A stretch of 64,000 nt of DNA from Streptomyces sp. BK239 (GTDB lineage Bacteria > Actinomycetota > Actinomycetes > Streptomycetales > Streptomycetaceae). The DNA lies in contig NZ_SHKS01000006.1 in the NCBI RefSeq assembly GCF_004217285.1, forward strand, positions 186,001-250,000, in the 5' to 3' direction. A program made the translations under genes and the position numbers. Positions 8,184 to 16,762 of this stretch are shown here, piece after piece. Position 1 is the first letter of the stretch; each line of letters begins with the position of its first letter. The notes under the pieces were generated by a model. That model searched no databases, had not been told where the DNA came from, and saw only the letters and a list, made by a program, of their open reading frames with translations.

Positions 8184-8996
8184 ATGGCCGACCCCACGCC
8201 CGTGCTAGCCGACCTGCGTGCCGAGAGCGACGAACTCGACCTATTGGTAGCCGAGTTGACGTCCGATCAGTGGGCGCTCCCGACGCCCTCCCCCGGCTGG
8301 ACCGTCGCCCACCAGATCGCGCACCTCGCCTGGACCGACCGTTCCTCCGTGCTGGCCGTGACCGACCAGGCCGCCTTCGCCCGCGAGGTGGAGAAGGCGC
8401 TGGCGGAACCCGGCGACTTCGTGGACAACGGCGCGAACGAGGGGGCCGGGAAACCGCCCGCGCAGCTGCTCGCGGACTGGCGGGACGGGCGCGCGGCCCT
8501 CCAGGAGGCCCTGGCGGCGGTTCCCGAGGGCGCGCGTCTGCCCTGGTACGGCCCGCCGATGACCGCCGCCTCCATGGCCACCGCCCGGCTCATGGAGACC
8601 TGGGCCCACGCCCGGGACGTGGCGGACGCGCTGGGCGTGACGCCCGAACCCACCGCCCGGCTCCGGCACATCGTCCGCCTCGGCGTGCGCACCCGTGACT
8701 TCTCCTTCGGCGTGCATGGGCTCTCCGTGCCGTTCGAGGAGTTCCGCGTCGAACTGCTCGGCCCCGGCGGCGAGCTGTGGACGTACGGCCCCGAGGACGC
8801 CGCCGACCGCGTCACCGGCCCCGCCCTCGACTTCTGCCTCCTGGTCACCCAGCGCGCCCACCGCGCCGACCTGGCCCTGCGCGCCGACGGACCCGACGCC
8901 GACCGCTGGCTGGACGTCGCGCAGGCCTTCGCGGGCCCGCCCGGCGCCGGCCGCCCGCCGAAGTCCGGCGACAGCGGGAAGGGCCCGGTCCGGTGA
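8184..8996 (+). CDS. TIGR03084-like metal-binding (DinB/maleylpyruvate isomerase fold) protein
   Basis: 270 residues. The N-terminal half is a DinB/mycothiol-dependent maleylpyruvate-isomerase-type four-helix bundle (PTPSPGWTVAHQIAHLAWTD, His at the metal position; METWAHARDVADALG further on). The C-terminal half carries the extension typical of the TIGR03084 family. Exact reaction unknown; the family is regularly encoded beside acyl-CoA catabolism genes. It is the first gene of a seven-gene operon, and its stop overlaps the AtuA start by 4 nt (GTGA). Confidence 0.8.
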   Translation: MADPTPVLADLRAESDELDLLVAELTSDQWALPTPSPGWTVAHQIAHLAWTDRSSVLAVTDQAAFAREVEKALAEPGDFVDNGANEGAGKPPAQLLADWRDGRAALQEALAAVPEGARLPWYGPPMTAASMATARLMETWAHARDVADALGVTPEPTARLRHIVRLGVRTRDFSFGVHGLSVPFEEFRVELLGPGGELWTYGPEDAADRVTGPALDFCLLVTQRAHRADLALRADGPDADRWLDVAQAFAGPPGAGRPPKSGDSGKGPVR

Positions 8997-10672
8997 CCGC
9001 GCCGCTGCGCGTGGGCAACGCCTCGGGCTTCTACGGCGACCGCTTCGACGCCCTGCGCGAGATGCTCACCGGCGGCGAACTCGACGTCGTCACCGGCGAC
9101 TACCTCGCCGAACTCACCATGCTGATCCTCGGCCGGGACCGGCTGAAGGACCCCTCCGCCGGGTACGCCCGCACCTTCCTGCGCCAGCTGGAGGAGTGCC
9201 TCGGTCTCGCGCACGACCGGCGCGTCCGCGTCGTGACCAACGCCGGCGGCCTCAACCCGGCCGGACTCGCCGACGCCGTGCGTGAACTCGCCGGCCGCCT
9301 CGGCGTCCCGGTGCGGGTCGCCCACGTCGAGGGCGACGACCTCGGCCCCCGCCACCCCGGCAGCCTCACCGCCCACGCCTACCTCGGCGGCTTCGGCATC
9401 GCCGCCTGCCTGAAGGAGGGCGCCGACATCGTGGTCACCGGGCGGGTGACCGACGCGGCGCTGGTCACCGGGCCGGCCGCCGCCCACTTCGGCTGGGCTC
9501 CGACCGACTTCGACCGGCTCGCGGGGGCCGTCGTCGCCGGGCACGTGCTGGAGTGCGGCACGCAGGCCACCGGCGGCAACCACGCCTTCTTCCGCGCGGG
9601 CGACGTCCGCCGCCCCGGCTTCCCGCTCGCAGAGCTCCACGCCGACGGCAGCTGCGTCATCACCAAGCACCCGGGGACGGGCGGCTTCGTCGACGTCGGC
9701 ACGGTGACCGCCCAGCTCCTGTACGAGACCGGCGGCGCCCGGTACGCGGGCCCTGACGTCACCGCCCGGCTGGACGCCGTACGGCTCACCCAGGACGGGC
9801 CGGACCGGGTGCGGATCGACGGCGTGCGGGGCGAGGCCCCGCCGCCGGACCTGAAGGTCGGCCTCAGCCGGATCGGCGGCCACCGCAACGAGGTCGTCTT
9901 CGTGCTCACCGGCCTCGACATCGAGGCGAAGGCGGCGCTGGTGCGGCAGCAGATGGGGGATGTGTTCGAGAAGGCGCGCCCGCAGGAGGTGGACTGGGAG
10001 CTCGTCCGCACCGACCGGGCCGACGCCGACACCGAGGAGGGGGCGAGCGCGCTGCTGCGGCTCGTCGTCCGCGACCCCGACGAGGCCGTCGTCGGACGCG
10101 CGCTGACCGGCGCGGCCGTCGAGCTGGCCCTGGCGAGCTACCCCGGCTTCCACGTCCTCGCCCCGCCCGGAAGGGGCTCCCCCTACGGGGTGTTCGAGGC
10201 CGCCTACGTCCCGCAGGACACGGTGGAGCACACGGCCGTCCTCGACGACGGACGCCGCGTCCCGGTGCCCCCGCCGGCCGTCACCCTCGCCCTCGACGCC
10301 GTACCGCGGCCGCCCCTGCCCGGCCCCCTCCCGGCCGGGCCCGTGAGGAAGGCCCCCCTGGGGCTCGTCGCCGGGGCTCGCAGCGGGGACAAGGGCGGGG
10401 ACGCGAACGTCGGGGTGTGGGTGCGCACCGACGAGGCCTGGCGTTGGCTCGTCCACACGCTGACCGTCGACCGGTTCCGGCAGCTGATCCCGGAGAGCGC
10501 CCGGCTGACGGTCACCCGGCACGTCCTGCCCGAGCTGCGCGCCCTGAACTTCGTCGTCGAGGGCCTCCTCGGCGCCGGCGCCGCCTCCCGGCACCGCTTC
10601 GACCCGCAGGCCAAGGCCCTCGGCGAATGGCTGCGCTCCCGCCACCTGGACATCCCGGAGGTCCTGCTGTGA
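8993..10672 (+). CDS. AtuA family protein (acyclic terpene utilisation, DUF1446)
   Basis: 559 residues. The N-terminal AtuA core (about 1-450) begins with APLRVGNASGFYGDRFDA and contains HVLECGTQATGGNH; a C-terminal AtuA-like domain has GARSGDKGGDANVGVW (about 460-475). AtuA is required for citronellol/geraniol catabolism in Pseudomonas, but its reaction is not established. The GTG start overlaps the previous stop (GTGA) and its own stop overlaps the next GTG in the same way, so the three genes are coupled. The following geranyl/methylcrotonyl-type carboxylase subunits support an isoprenoid or leucine acyl-CoA route. Confidence 0.85.
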   Translation: MTAPLRVGNASGFYGDRFDALREMLTGGELDVVTGDYLAELTMLILGRDRLKDPSAGYARTFLRQLEECLGLAHDRRVRVVTNAGGLNPAGLADAVRELAGRLGVPVRVAHVEGDDLGPRHPGSLTAHAYLGGFGIAACLKEGADIVVTGRVTDAALVTGPAAAHFGWAPTDFDRLAGAVVAGHVLECGTQATGGNHAFFRAGDVRRPGFPLAELHADGSCVITKHPGTGGFVDVGTVTAQLLYETGGARYAGPDVTARLDAVRLTQDGPDRVRIDGVRGEAPPPDLKVGLSRIGGHRNEVVFVLTGLDIEAKAALVRQQMGDVFEKARPQEVDWELVRTDRADADTEEGASALLRLVVRDPDEAVVGRALTGAAVELALASYPGFHVLAPPGRGSPYGVFEAAYVPQDTVEHTAVLDDGRRVPVPPPAVTLALDAVPRPPLPGPLPAGPVRKAPLGLVAGARSGDKGGDANVGVWVRTDEAWRWLVHTLTVDRFRQLIPESARLTVTRHVLPELRALNFVVEGLLGAGAASRHRFDPQAKALGEWLRSRHLDIPEVLL

Positions 10673-12267
10673 CCGTCCTGCCGTCGGCGCTGGATCCCCA
10701 CGGCCCCGACTTCCGCGCCCACCGCGAGGCGATGCTCGCCCAACTCGACGAGCTGACCGCCGAGCACGCCAAGGCGCTCGCGGGCGGCGGCGAGAAGTAC
10801 GTCGCCCGGCACCGCGCGCGCGGCAAGCTCCTCGCCCGGGAGCGCGTCGAGCTGCTCCTCGACCCCGACACGCCGTTCCTGGAACTGTCGCCGCTGGCCG
10901 CGTGGGGCAGCGACCACGCCGTCGGCGCGTCGCTCGTCACCGGCATCGGGGTCGTCGAGGGCGTGGAGTGCGTGATCACGGCCAACGACCCGACCGTGCG
11001 CGGCGGCGCGAGCAACCCGTGGTCGCTGAAGAAGGCCCTGCGGGCGAACGACATCGCGCTCGCCAACCGGCTGCCCCTCATCAGCCTGGTCGAGTCGGGC
11101 GGCGCCGACCTGCCCTCCCAGAAGGAGATCTTCATCCCGGGCGGGGCCGTTTTCCGCGACCTGACCCGGCTGTCCGCCGCCGGCATCCCGACCCTCGCCG
11201 TCGTCTTCGGCAACTCCACCGCCGGGGGCGCGTACGTCCCCGGCATGTCCGACCACGTGATCATGGTCAAGGAGCGGGCGAAGGTGTTCCTCGGCGGGCC
11301 GCCGCTGGTGAAGATGGCCACCGGCGAGGAGAGCGACGACGAGTCGCTGGGCGGCGCGGAGATGCACGCGCGCGTGTCGGGCCTCGCCGACCACTTCGCC
11401 GTCGACGAGCCGGACGCGTTGCGGCAGGCACGCCGCGTGGTCGCACGCCTCAACCACCGCAAGGCGTACGAGGATCCCGGCCCGGCCGTCCCTCCGAAGT
11501 ACGACCCCGAGGAACTCCTCGGGATCGTCCCAGGCGACCTGCGCACACCCTTCGACCCGCGCGAGGTGATCGCCCGGATTGTCGACGCCTCCGACTTCGA
11601 CGAGTTCAAGCCCCTGTACGGGACGAGCCTGGCCACCGGCTGGGCGACCCTGCACGGCTATCCCGTCGGCATCCTCGCGAACGCCCGGGGCGTGCTGTTC
11701 AGCGAGGAGTCGCAGAAGGCCGCCCAGTTCATCCAGCTCGCCAACCAGCGCGACGTCCCGCTGCTGTTCCTGCACAACACCACCGGCTACATGGTCGGCA
11801 GGGAGTACGAGCAGGGCGGCATCATCAAACACGGCGCGATGATGATCAACGCGGTGTCCAACTCGCGCGTCCCGCACCTGTCGGTGCTCATGGGCGCCTC
11901 GTACGGCGCCGGGCACTACGGCATGTGCGGGCGGGCCTACGACCCGCGCTTCCTGTTCGCCTGGCCCAGCGCAAAGTCGGCCGTCATGGGCCCGCAGCAG
12001 CTCGCCGGGGTGCTGTCCATCGTCGCCCGCCAGTCGGCCGCCGCGAAGGGACAGCCCTACGACGAGGACGGCGACGCCGCGCTGCGCGCCATGGTGGAGC
12101 AGCAGATCGAGTCGGAGTCGCTGCCGATGTTCCTGTCGGGGCGGCTGTACGACGACGGCGTCATCGACCCGCGCGACACCCGCACCGTCCTCGGGCTGTG
12201 CCTGTCCGCCGTCCACACCGCGCCCTACGAGGGCGCGCGCGGCGGCTTCGGCGTCTTCCGGATGTGA
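10669..12267 (+). CDS. Acyl-CoA carboxylase, carboxyltransferase (beta) subunit, MCC/GCC type
   Basis: 532 residues, the length of methylcrotonyl/geranyl-CoA carboxylase beta subunits. Transfers the carboxyl group from carboxybiotin to a branched enoyl-CoA. Family motifs: GGASNPWSLKKALRANDIA, the first oxyanion region STAGGAYVPGMSDHVIMVKE, and ASYGAGHYGMCGRAYDPRF in the second crotonase-fold half. GTG start overlaps the AtuA stop by 4 nt; the alpha subunit begins 11 nt after its stop. Choice between 3-methylcrotonyl-CoA (leucine) and geranyl-CoA (terpene) cannot be settled by eye. Confidence 0.88.
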   Translation: MTVLPSALDPHGPDFRAHREAMLAQLDELTAEHAKALAGGGEKYVARHRARGKLLARERVELLLDPDTPFLELSPLAAWGSDHAVGASLVTGIGVVEGVECVITANDPTVRGGASNPWSLKKALRANDIALANRLPLISLVESGGADLPSQKEIFIPGGAVFRDLTRLSAAGIPTLAVVFGNSTAGGAYVPGMSDHVIMVKERAKVFLGGPPLVKMATGEESDDESLGGAEMHARVSGLADHFAVDEPDALRQARRVVARLNHRKAYEDPGPAVPPKYDPEELLGIVPGDLRTPFDPREVIARIVDASDFDEFKPLYGTSLATGWATLHGYPVGILANARGVLFSEESQKAAQFIQLANQRDVPLLFLHNTTGYMVGREYEQGGIIKHGAMMINAVSNSRVPHLSVLMGASYGAGHYGMCGRAYDPRFLFAWPSAKSAVMGPQQLAGVLSIVARQSAAAKGQPYDEDGDAALRAMVEQQIESESLPMFLSGRLYDDGVIDPRDTRTVLGLCLSAVHTAPYEGARGGFGVFRM

Positions 12268-12278
12268 GGGGAACTCCA

Positions 12279-14132
12279 GTGATCGCTTCTCTGCTGGTCG
12301 CCAACCGGGGCGAGATCGCCTGCCGTGTCTTCCGCACCTGCCGGGAGCGGGGCATCCGGACGGTCGCCGTGCACTCGGACGCCGACGACGACGCCCTGCA
12401 CACGCGCGTGGCCGACGCGGCCGTACGTCTGCCGGGATCGGCGCCCGCCGACACCTATCTGCGGGCCGACCTGATCGTGAAGGCGGCCGTGGCGGCGGGC
12501 GCGGACGCCGTGCACCCCGGGTACGGCTTCCTGTCGGAGAACGCCGGCTTCGCGCGCGCGGTCCTGGACGCCGGCCTGGTCTGGATCGGACCGCCGCCCG
12601 AGGCGATCGAGGCGATGGCCTCCAAGACGCGCGCCAAGGCGCTCATGGGCCTGCCCCCGCTGAGCGCGGACGCGCTGACGGACGCCGACCTCCCGGTGCT
12701 GGTGAAGGCGGCCGCCGGCGGCGGCGGGCGCGGCATGCGCGTCGTACGCCGCACGGAGGACCTTCACGGCGCCCTGGAGGCCGCGCGCACCGAGGCCGCG
12801 AGCGCCTTCGGCGACGGCGAGGTGTTCGTCGAGCCGTACGTCGTCGACGGCCGCCATGTGGAGGTGCAGATCCTCGCCGACGCGCACGGCACGGTGTGGA
12901 CGCTCGGCACGCGCGACTGCTCGCTCCAGCGCCGCCACCAGAAGGTGATCGAGGAGGCCCCGGCGCCCGGCCTCTCCGACGCGCTCACGCGGGAGCTCGG
13001 CGCCCTCGCCGTACGGGCGGCGCGCGCGGTGGACTACGTGGGCGCGGGAACCGTCGAGTTCCTCGTCGCCGACGGCAGGGCGCACTTCCTGGAGATGAAC
13101 ACCCGCCTCCAGGTCGAACACCCCGTGACCGAGGCCGTGTTCGGGCTGGACCTCGTCGCCGAGCAGATCCGCGTCGCCGAGGGGCACGCCCTCGCCCCCG
13201 AGCCCCCACGCGCGCGTGGCCACGCCGTCGAGGCCCGCCTCTACGCCGAGGACCCGGCGACCGGCTGGACGCCCCAGACCGGCGTGCTGCACCGCCTCGC
13301 CGTACCCGACGCCGTCCGCCTGGACACCGGCTACGCCGACGGAGACACGATCGGCGTCCACTACGACCCGATGCTCGCCAAGGTCGTCGCGCACGCCCCC
13401 ACGCGCGCGGAGGCCGTCCGCACCCTGGCGGGGGCGCTGGAGCGGGCCGCGATCCACGGCCCGGTGACCAACCGCGACCTGCTCGTCCGCTCCCTGCGCC
13501 ACGAGGAGTTCACCTCCGCCCGCATGAACACGGGCTTCTACGACCGCCACCTCACCTCGCTCACCGAGCCGGCCCCCGACCCGTACGCCCCGCTCGCGGC
13601 GGCCCTCGCCGAAGCCCACGGCCGCTCCCGCTTCGGCGGCTGGCGCAACCTGCCGTCACAGCCGCAGATCAAGCGGTACGCGCTGGGCGGCGAGGAGCAC
13701 GAGGTCCGCTACCACCACACCCGGGACGGGCTGGCGGCGGACGGCGTGCGCGTCGTGCACGCCGGCGTGGACCTGGTGGTCCTGGAAGCCGACGGCGTCC
13801 GGCGCAGGTTCGAGGTCGCCAGGTACGGCGACCAGGTCCACGTCAACGCCACGACCCTCACGGCCCTGCCCCGCTTCCCCGCCCCGACCGCCGAACGCGC
13901 GCCCGGCTCCCTGCTGGCCCCCATGCCGGGCACGGTCGTCAAGGTCGCGGACGGTCTCATCACCGGATCGAGTGTCCTTACCGGCGAACCGCTGATCTGG
14001 CTCGAAGCGATGAAGATGCAACACGTCATCGCGTCCCCGGCAACGGGCACGGTGACAGCCGTGCACGTGATGGCAGGGCAACAGGTCGAGGTCGGGGCCC
14101 TCTTGGCGGTGGTCGACAGCGACGAACCTTAG
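12279..14132 (+). CDS. Acyl-CoA carboxylase, biotin carboxylase/BCCP (alpha) subunit
   Basis: 617 residues. Biotin carboxylase part (about 1-440): LLVANRGEIACRVFRTCRE, HPGYGFLSENAGFA, ATP-grasp KAAAGGGGRGMR, RDCSLQRRHQKVIEEAPAP, EMNTRLQVEHPVTE. The biotinyl domain at the C-terminus has EAMKMQH with biotinyl Lys579. Start GTG 12279 gives MIASLLVANRGEIA. Between SKTRAKALM (about 123) and LPVLVKAAAG the linker is GLPPLSADALTDAD, shorter than I expect (the usual AAAGVP stretch is absent); this may be a small deletion in the ATP-binding domain. The stop codon lies inside a Streptomyces intergenic repeat. Confidence 0.88.
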   Translation: MIASLLVANRGEIACRVFRTCRERGIRTVAVHSDADDDALHTRVADAAVRLPGSAPADTYLRADLIVKAAVAAGADAVHPGYGFLSENAGFARAVLDAGLVWIGPPPEAIEAMASKTRAKALMGLPPLSADALTDADLPVLVKAAAGGGGRGMRVVRRTEDLHGALEAARTEAASAFGDGEVFVEPYVVDGRHVEVQILADAHGTVWTLGTRDCSLQRRHQKVIEEAPAPGLSDALTRELGALAVRAARAVDYVGAGTVEFLVADGRAHFLEMNTRLQVEHPVTEAVFGLDLVAEQIRVAEGHALAPEPPRARGHAVEARLYAEDPATGWTPQTGVLHRLAVPDAVRLDTGYADGDTIGVHYDPMLAKVVAHAPTRAEAVRTLAGALERAAIHGPVTNRDLLVRSLRHEEFTSARMNTGFYDRHLTSLTEPAPDPYAPLAAALAEAHGRSRFGGWRNLPSQPQIKRYALGGEEHEVRYHHTRDGLAADGVRVVHAGVDLVVLEADGVRRRFEVARYGDQVHVNATTLTALPRFPAPTAERAPGSLLAPMPGTVVKVADGLITGSSVLTGEPLIWLEAMKMQHVIASPATGTVTAVHVMAGQQVEVGALLAVVDSDEP

Positions 14133-14189
14133 GGGCGCGGGGCCTTATCGAAGTGCGGCTCCGCCGCGCGAGCCCGACCAGCCACGACG
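14130..14189. repeat. Diverged copy of a Streptomyces intergenic repeat
   Basis: TAGGGGCGCGGGG after the carboxylase gene, then GCGCGAGC and GACCAGCCACGACG, resembles the reverse orientation of the element at 24532-24560 (GGGGCTGGTCGCGCAGTTCCCCGCGCCCC), with 20-odd bp inserted or diverged between the arms. I recall this element from many Streptomyces intergenic regions. The carboxylase stop TAG is its first three bases. Confidence 0.5.
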
Positions 14190-14212
14190 ACGCCGCACAC
14201 GAAGGAGCCACA

Positions 14213-15343
14213 GTGACCGACCTCATCGAGTCCGAAGAGCACCAAGCCCTCCGCAAGGCAGTCGCGTCCTTCGCCGGGGACCACCCCGACGTGGGAAACC
14301 GGACCCTCTGGCAGGAAGCAGCCAAGCTCGGCTACATCTCCGTCAACCTGCCGGAGGCATACGGCGGCGGCGGTGGCGGCATCACCGAACTCTCCCTCGT
14401 CCTCGAAGAGCTCGGCGCCGCGGGCAACCCCCTCCTGATGATGATCGTCTCCCCGGCGATCTGCGGCACGGTCATCGCCCGCTTCGGCACCGAAGCGCAG
14501 AGACAGCAGTGGCTGCCCGCCCTCGCGGACGGCTCCCGCCTGATGGCCTTCGGCATCACGGAGCCCGACGCCGGCTCCAACAGCCACCGCATCACCACCA
14601 CGGCCCGCCGCGACGGCACGGACTGGCTGCTCACCGGCCGCAAGGTGTTCGTCTCCGGCGTGGACATCGCGGACGCGACCCTCGTCGTCGGCCGCACCGA
14701 GGACGCCCGCACCGGCAGGCTCAAGCCCTGCCTGTTCATCGTCCCGCGAGACGCGCCCGGCTTCACCCGCCGCATGATCGACATGGAACTGCACAGCGAG
14801 GAGAAGCAGTTCGAGCTGGTCCTCGACGAGGTCCGGCTGCCCGCCGACGCCCTCGTCGGCGACGAGGACGCGGGCCTGCTCCAGCTGTTCGCCGGCCTCA
14901 ACCCGGAGCGGATCATGACGGCCGCCTTCGCGATCGGCATGGGCCGCCACGCCCTCGCCAAGGCGGTCGGCTACGCGCGCGAACGCACCGTCTGGAACGC
15001 TCCCATCGGCGCCCACCAGGCCATCGCCCACCCCCTCGCGCAGGCCCACATCGAACTGGAACTGGCCCGCCTGATGATGCAGAAGGCGGCCCGTCTGTAC
15101 GACACGGGCGACGACGCCGGCGCGGGCGAGGCCGCCAACATGGCGAAGTACGCGGCCGGGGAAGCCTGTGTGAAGGCGGTCGACCAGGCCGTGCACACCC
15201 TCGGCGGCAACGGCCTCACACGCGAGTTCGGCCTCGCCCGGCTGATAGCGGCCGCGCGCGTGGCTCGTATCGCCCCGGTGAGCCGGGAGATGATCCTCAA
15301 CTACGTCTCCCACCAGACCCTGGGCCTGCCCAAGTCGTACTGA
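14213..15343 (+). CDS. Acyl-CoA dehydrogenase, isovaleryl/citronellyl type
   Basis: 376 residues, FAD enzyme making a 2,3-double bond in acyl-CoA. FAD/substrate signatures are MAFGITEPDAGSNSHR (about 111-126) and VGYARERTVWNAPIGAHQAI. The usual C-terminal catalytic Glu (MCAD position 376) is absent: the stretch reads RIAPVSREMIL. A Glu occurs instead in the helix-G position, LNPERIM (Glu232), where isovaleryl-CoA dehydrogenase has its base, so a branched-chain substrate is likely. GTG start has GGAG 6 nt upstream. With carboxylase and hydratase neighbours it fits a Liu/Atu pathway. Confidence 0.85.
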   Translation: MTDLIESEEHQALRKAVASFAGDHPDVGNRTLWQEAAKLGYISVNLPEAYGGGGGGITELSLVLEELGAAGNPLLMMIVSPAICGTVIARFGTEAQRQQWLPALADGSRLMAFGITEPDAGSNSHRITTTARRDGTDWLLTGRKVFVSGVDIADATLVVGRTEDARTGRLKPCLFIVPRDAPGFTRRMIDMELHSEEKQFELVLDEVRLPADALVGDEDAGLLQLFAGLNPERIMTAAFAIGMGRHALAKAVGYARERTVWNAPIGAHQAIAHPLAQAHIELELARLMMQKAARLYDTGDDAGAGEAANMAKYAAGEACVKAVDQAVHTLGGNGLTREFGLARLIAAARVARIAPVSREMILNYVSHQTLGLPKSY

Positions 15344-15395
15344 CCAGCTCGCAGCCGCACCGGCCGCGGCGCCGGCGGCTCAGGGAGGAACACGG

Positions 15396-16139
15396 ATGAC
15401 ACCGCTGATCGGCCGCACCCGCGCGCGGGGCGTCGAAACCCTCAGCCTCGACTCCCCACACACCCGCAACGCTCTCTCGAGCGCGCTCGTGGCCGAACTG
15501 ACCGACGCCCTGAAGCGGTGCGGCGAGGACCCCGGCGTACGGGCCGTCCTGCTCACCCACACCGGGAACACCTTCTGCGCGGGCGCCGACCTGCGTGACC
15601 CGCCGCCCGCCGAGGCGTTCACCGGCCTGCTGGAGCTGATCGTCCGCCTGCCCAAGCCCGTCGCGGCCCGCGTCGACGGCCACGTACGGGCGGGCGGCCT
15701 CGGACTGCTCGGCGCCTGCGACCTGTCCATCGCCTCCACCGCGGCGACGTTCGCGTTCACCGAGGTCCGCGTCGGCGTCGCCCCCGCCGTCATCGCGCTG
15801 CCGCTGCGGCCCCGTGTCGACCCGCGCGCCCTGGCCCGCTACTGCCTCACCGGCGAACGGTTCGACGCACGGGAGGCGGCCCGCATCGGCCTCGTCACCG
15901 CCGCCGCGGGCGAGGAGGGCCCGGACGAGGCCCTCGCCCCCGTCCTCGACGGCCTGCGCCGGGCCGCCCCACAAGCCCTGGCCAGGACGAAGGAGCTGCT
16001 CACGGTTAAGGTGCTGGAGGCCTTCACCGAGGACGCGGGCGGGATGAGCCGGCTCACGGCCTCGCTGTTCTCCCAGCCCGACGCACGCGAGGGGATGACG
16101 GCCTTCCTCGAACGACGGGATCCCGCATGGGTGCTGTGA
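15396..16139 (+). CDS. Enoyl-CoA hydratase/isomerase family protein
   Basis: 247 residues, crotonase fold. Oxyanion-hole segments are TFCAGADLRD and RAGGLGLLGACDLSIAS; ATFAFTEVRVGVAP holds the Glu at the second catalytic position. In a leucine/isoprenoid pathway it would hydrate the 3-methylglutaconyl-CoA-like product of the carboxylase. ATG 15396 with GGAGG 7 nt upstream. It overlaps the TetR gene by 4 nt. Confidence 0.85.
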   Translation: MTPLIGRTRARGVETLSLDSPHTRNALSSALVAELTDALKRCGEDPGVRAVLLTHTGNTFCAGADLRDPPPAEAFTGLLELIVRLPKPVAARVDGHVRAGGLGLLGACDLSIASTAATFAFTEVRVGVAPAVIALPLRPRVDPRALARYCLTGERFDAREAARIGLVTAAAGEEGPDEALAPVLDGLRRAAPQALARTKELLTVKVLEAFTEDAGGMSRLTASLFSQPDAREGMTAFLERRDPAWVL

Positions 16140-16744
16140 GCACGGCCGACCGTGTCCCGGGCGACCGCGCCCCCAAACAGGACCGCAGCCGCGCCACCCG
16201 GCAGCGGCTCCTGGAGGCCGCCGTGGCCTGCCTCGCCGAGCACGGCTGGGCGGGCTCCACGGTCTCCGTCGTAGCCGAGCGCGCCGGCGTCTCCCGCGGC
16301 GCCGCCCAGCACCACTTCCCCACCCGCGAGGACCTCTTCACCGCCGCCGTCGAGTACGTCGCCGAGGAACGCTCCACCGCCCTGCGCGCCCTGTTCCCCG
16401 AGGGCGCGGCAGGCGACCGGCAGGCCGTCGTGGCCGCCCTCGTCGACCTCTACACCGGCCCGCTCTTCCGCGCCGCCCTCCACCTGTGGGTCGCGGCCTC
16501 CGACGAGGAGCCGCTGCGGCCCCGGGTGACCGAATTGGAGGCCCGCGTCGGCCGTGAGACCCACCGGATCGCCGTCCAGCTCCTCGGCGCGGACGAGTCC
16601 CGTCCAGGTGTGCGCGAGACCGTCCAGGGCCTCCTGGACATGGCCCGCGGCCTCGGCCTCGCCAACCTCCTCACCGACGACAGCGCCCGGCGTGAACGGG
16701 TGGTGGCGCAGTGGGCGGCGCTGCTGGAGGAGGCGCTGCGCTGA
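16136..16744 (+). CDS. TetR/AcrR-family transcriptional regulator
   Basis: 202 residues from GTG 16136 (an in-frame ATG at 16127 lies further inside the hydratase gene). The N-terminal helix-turn-helix spans about 20-68: RLLEAAVACLAEHGWAGSTVSVVAERAGVSRGAAQHHFPTREDLF read in pieces. The C-terminal ligand domain is unlike better known subfamilies. As the last gene of the AtuA/carboxylase operon it is probably the pathway repressor, with an acyl-CoA or related ligand; the palindrome at 8139-8152 is its most likely target. That link is inference from position only. Confidence 0.85.
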   Translation: MSTADRVPGDRAPKQDRSRATRQRLLEAAVACLAEHGWAGSTVSVVAERAGVSRGAAQHHFPTREDLFTAAVEYVAEERSTALRALFPEGAAGDRQAVVAALVDLYTGPLFRAALHLWVAASDEEPLRPRVTELEARVGRETHRIAVQLLGADESRPGVRETVQGLLDMARGLGLANLLTDDSARRERVVAQWAALLEEALR

Positions 16745-16762
16745 ACGGGCCGCCGCGGATGC

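Noticed and set aside
8267..12216. Long minus-strand ORFs opposite the AtuA and carboxylase genes
   Set aside because: Mirror frames of well supported genes with conserved motifs; composition is typical of antisense high-GC frames.
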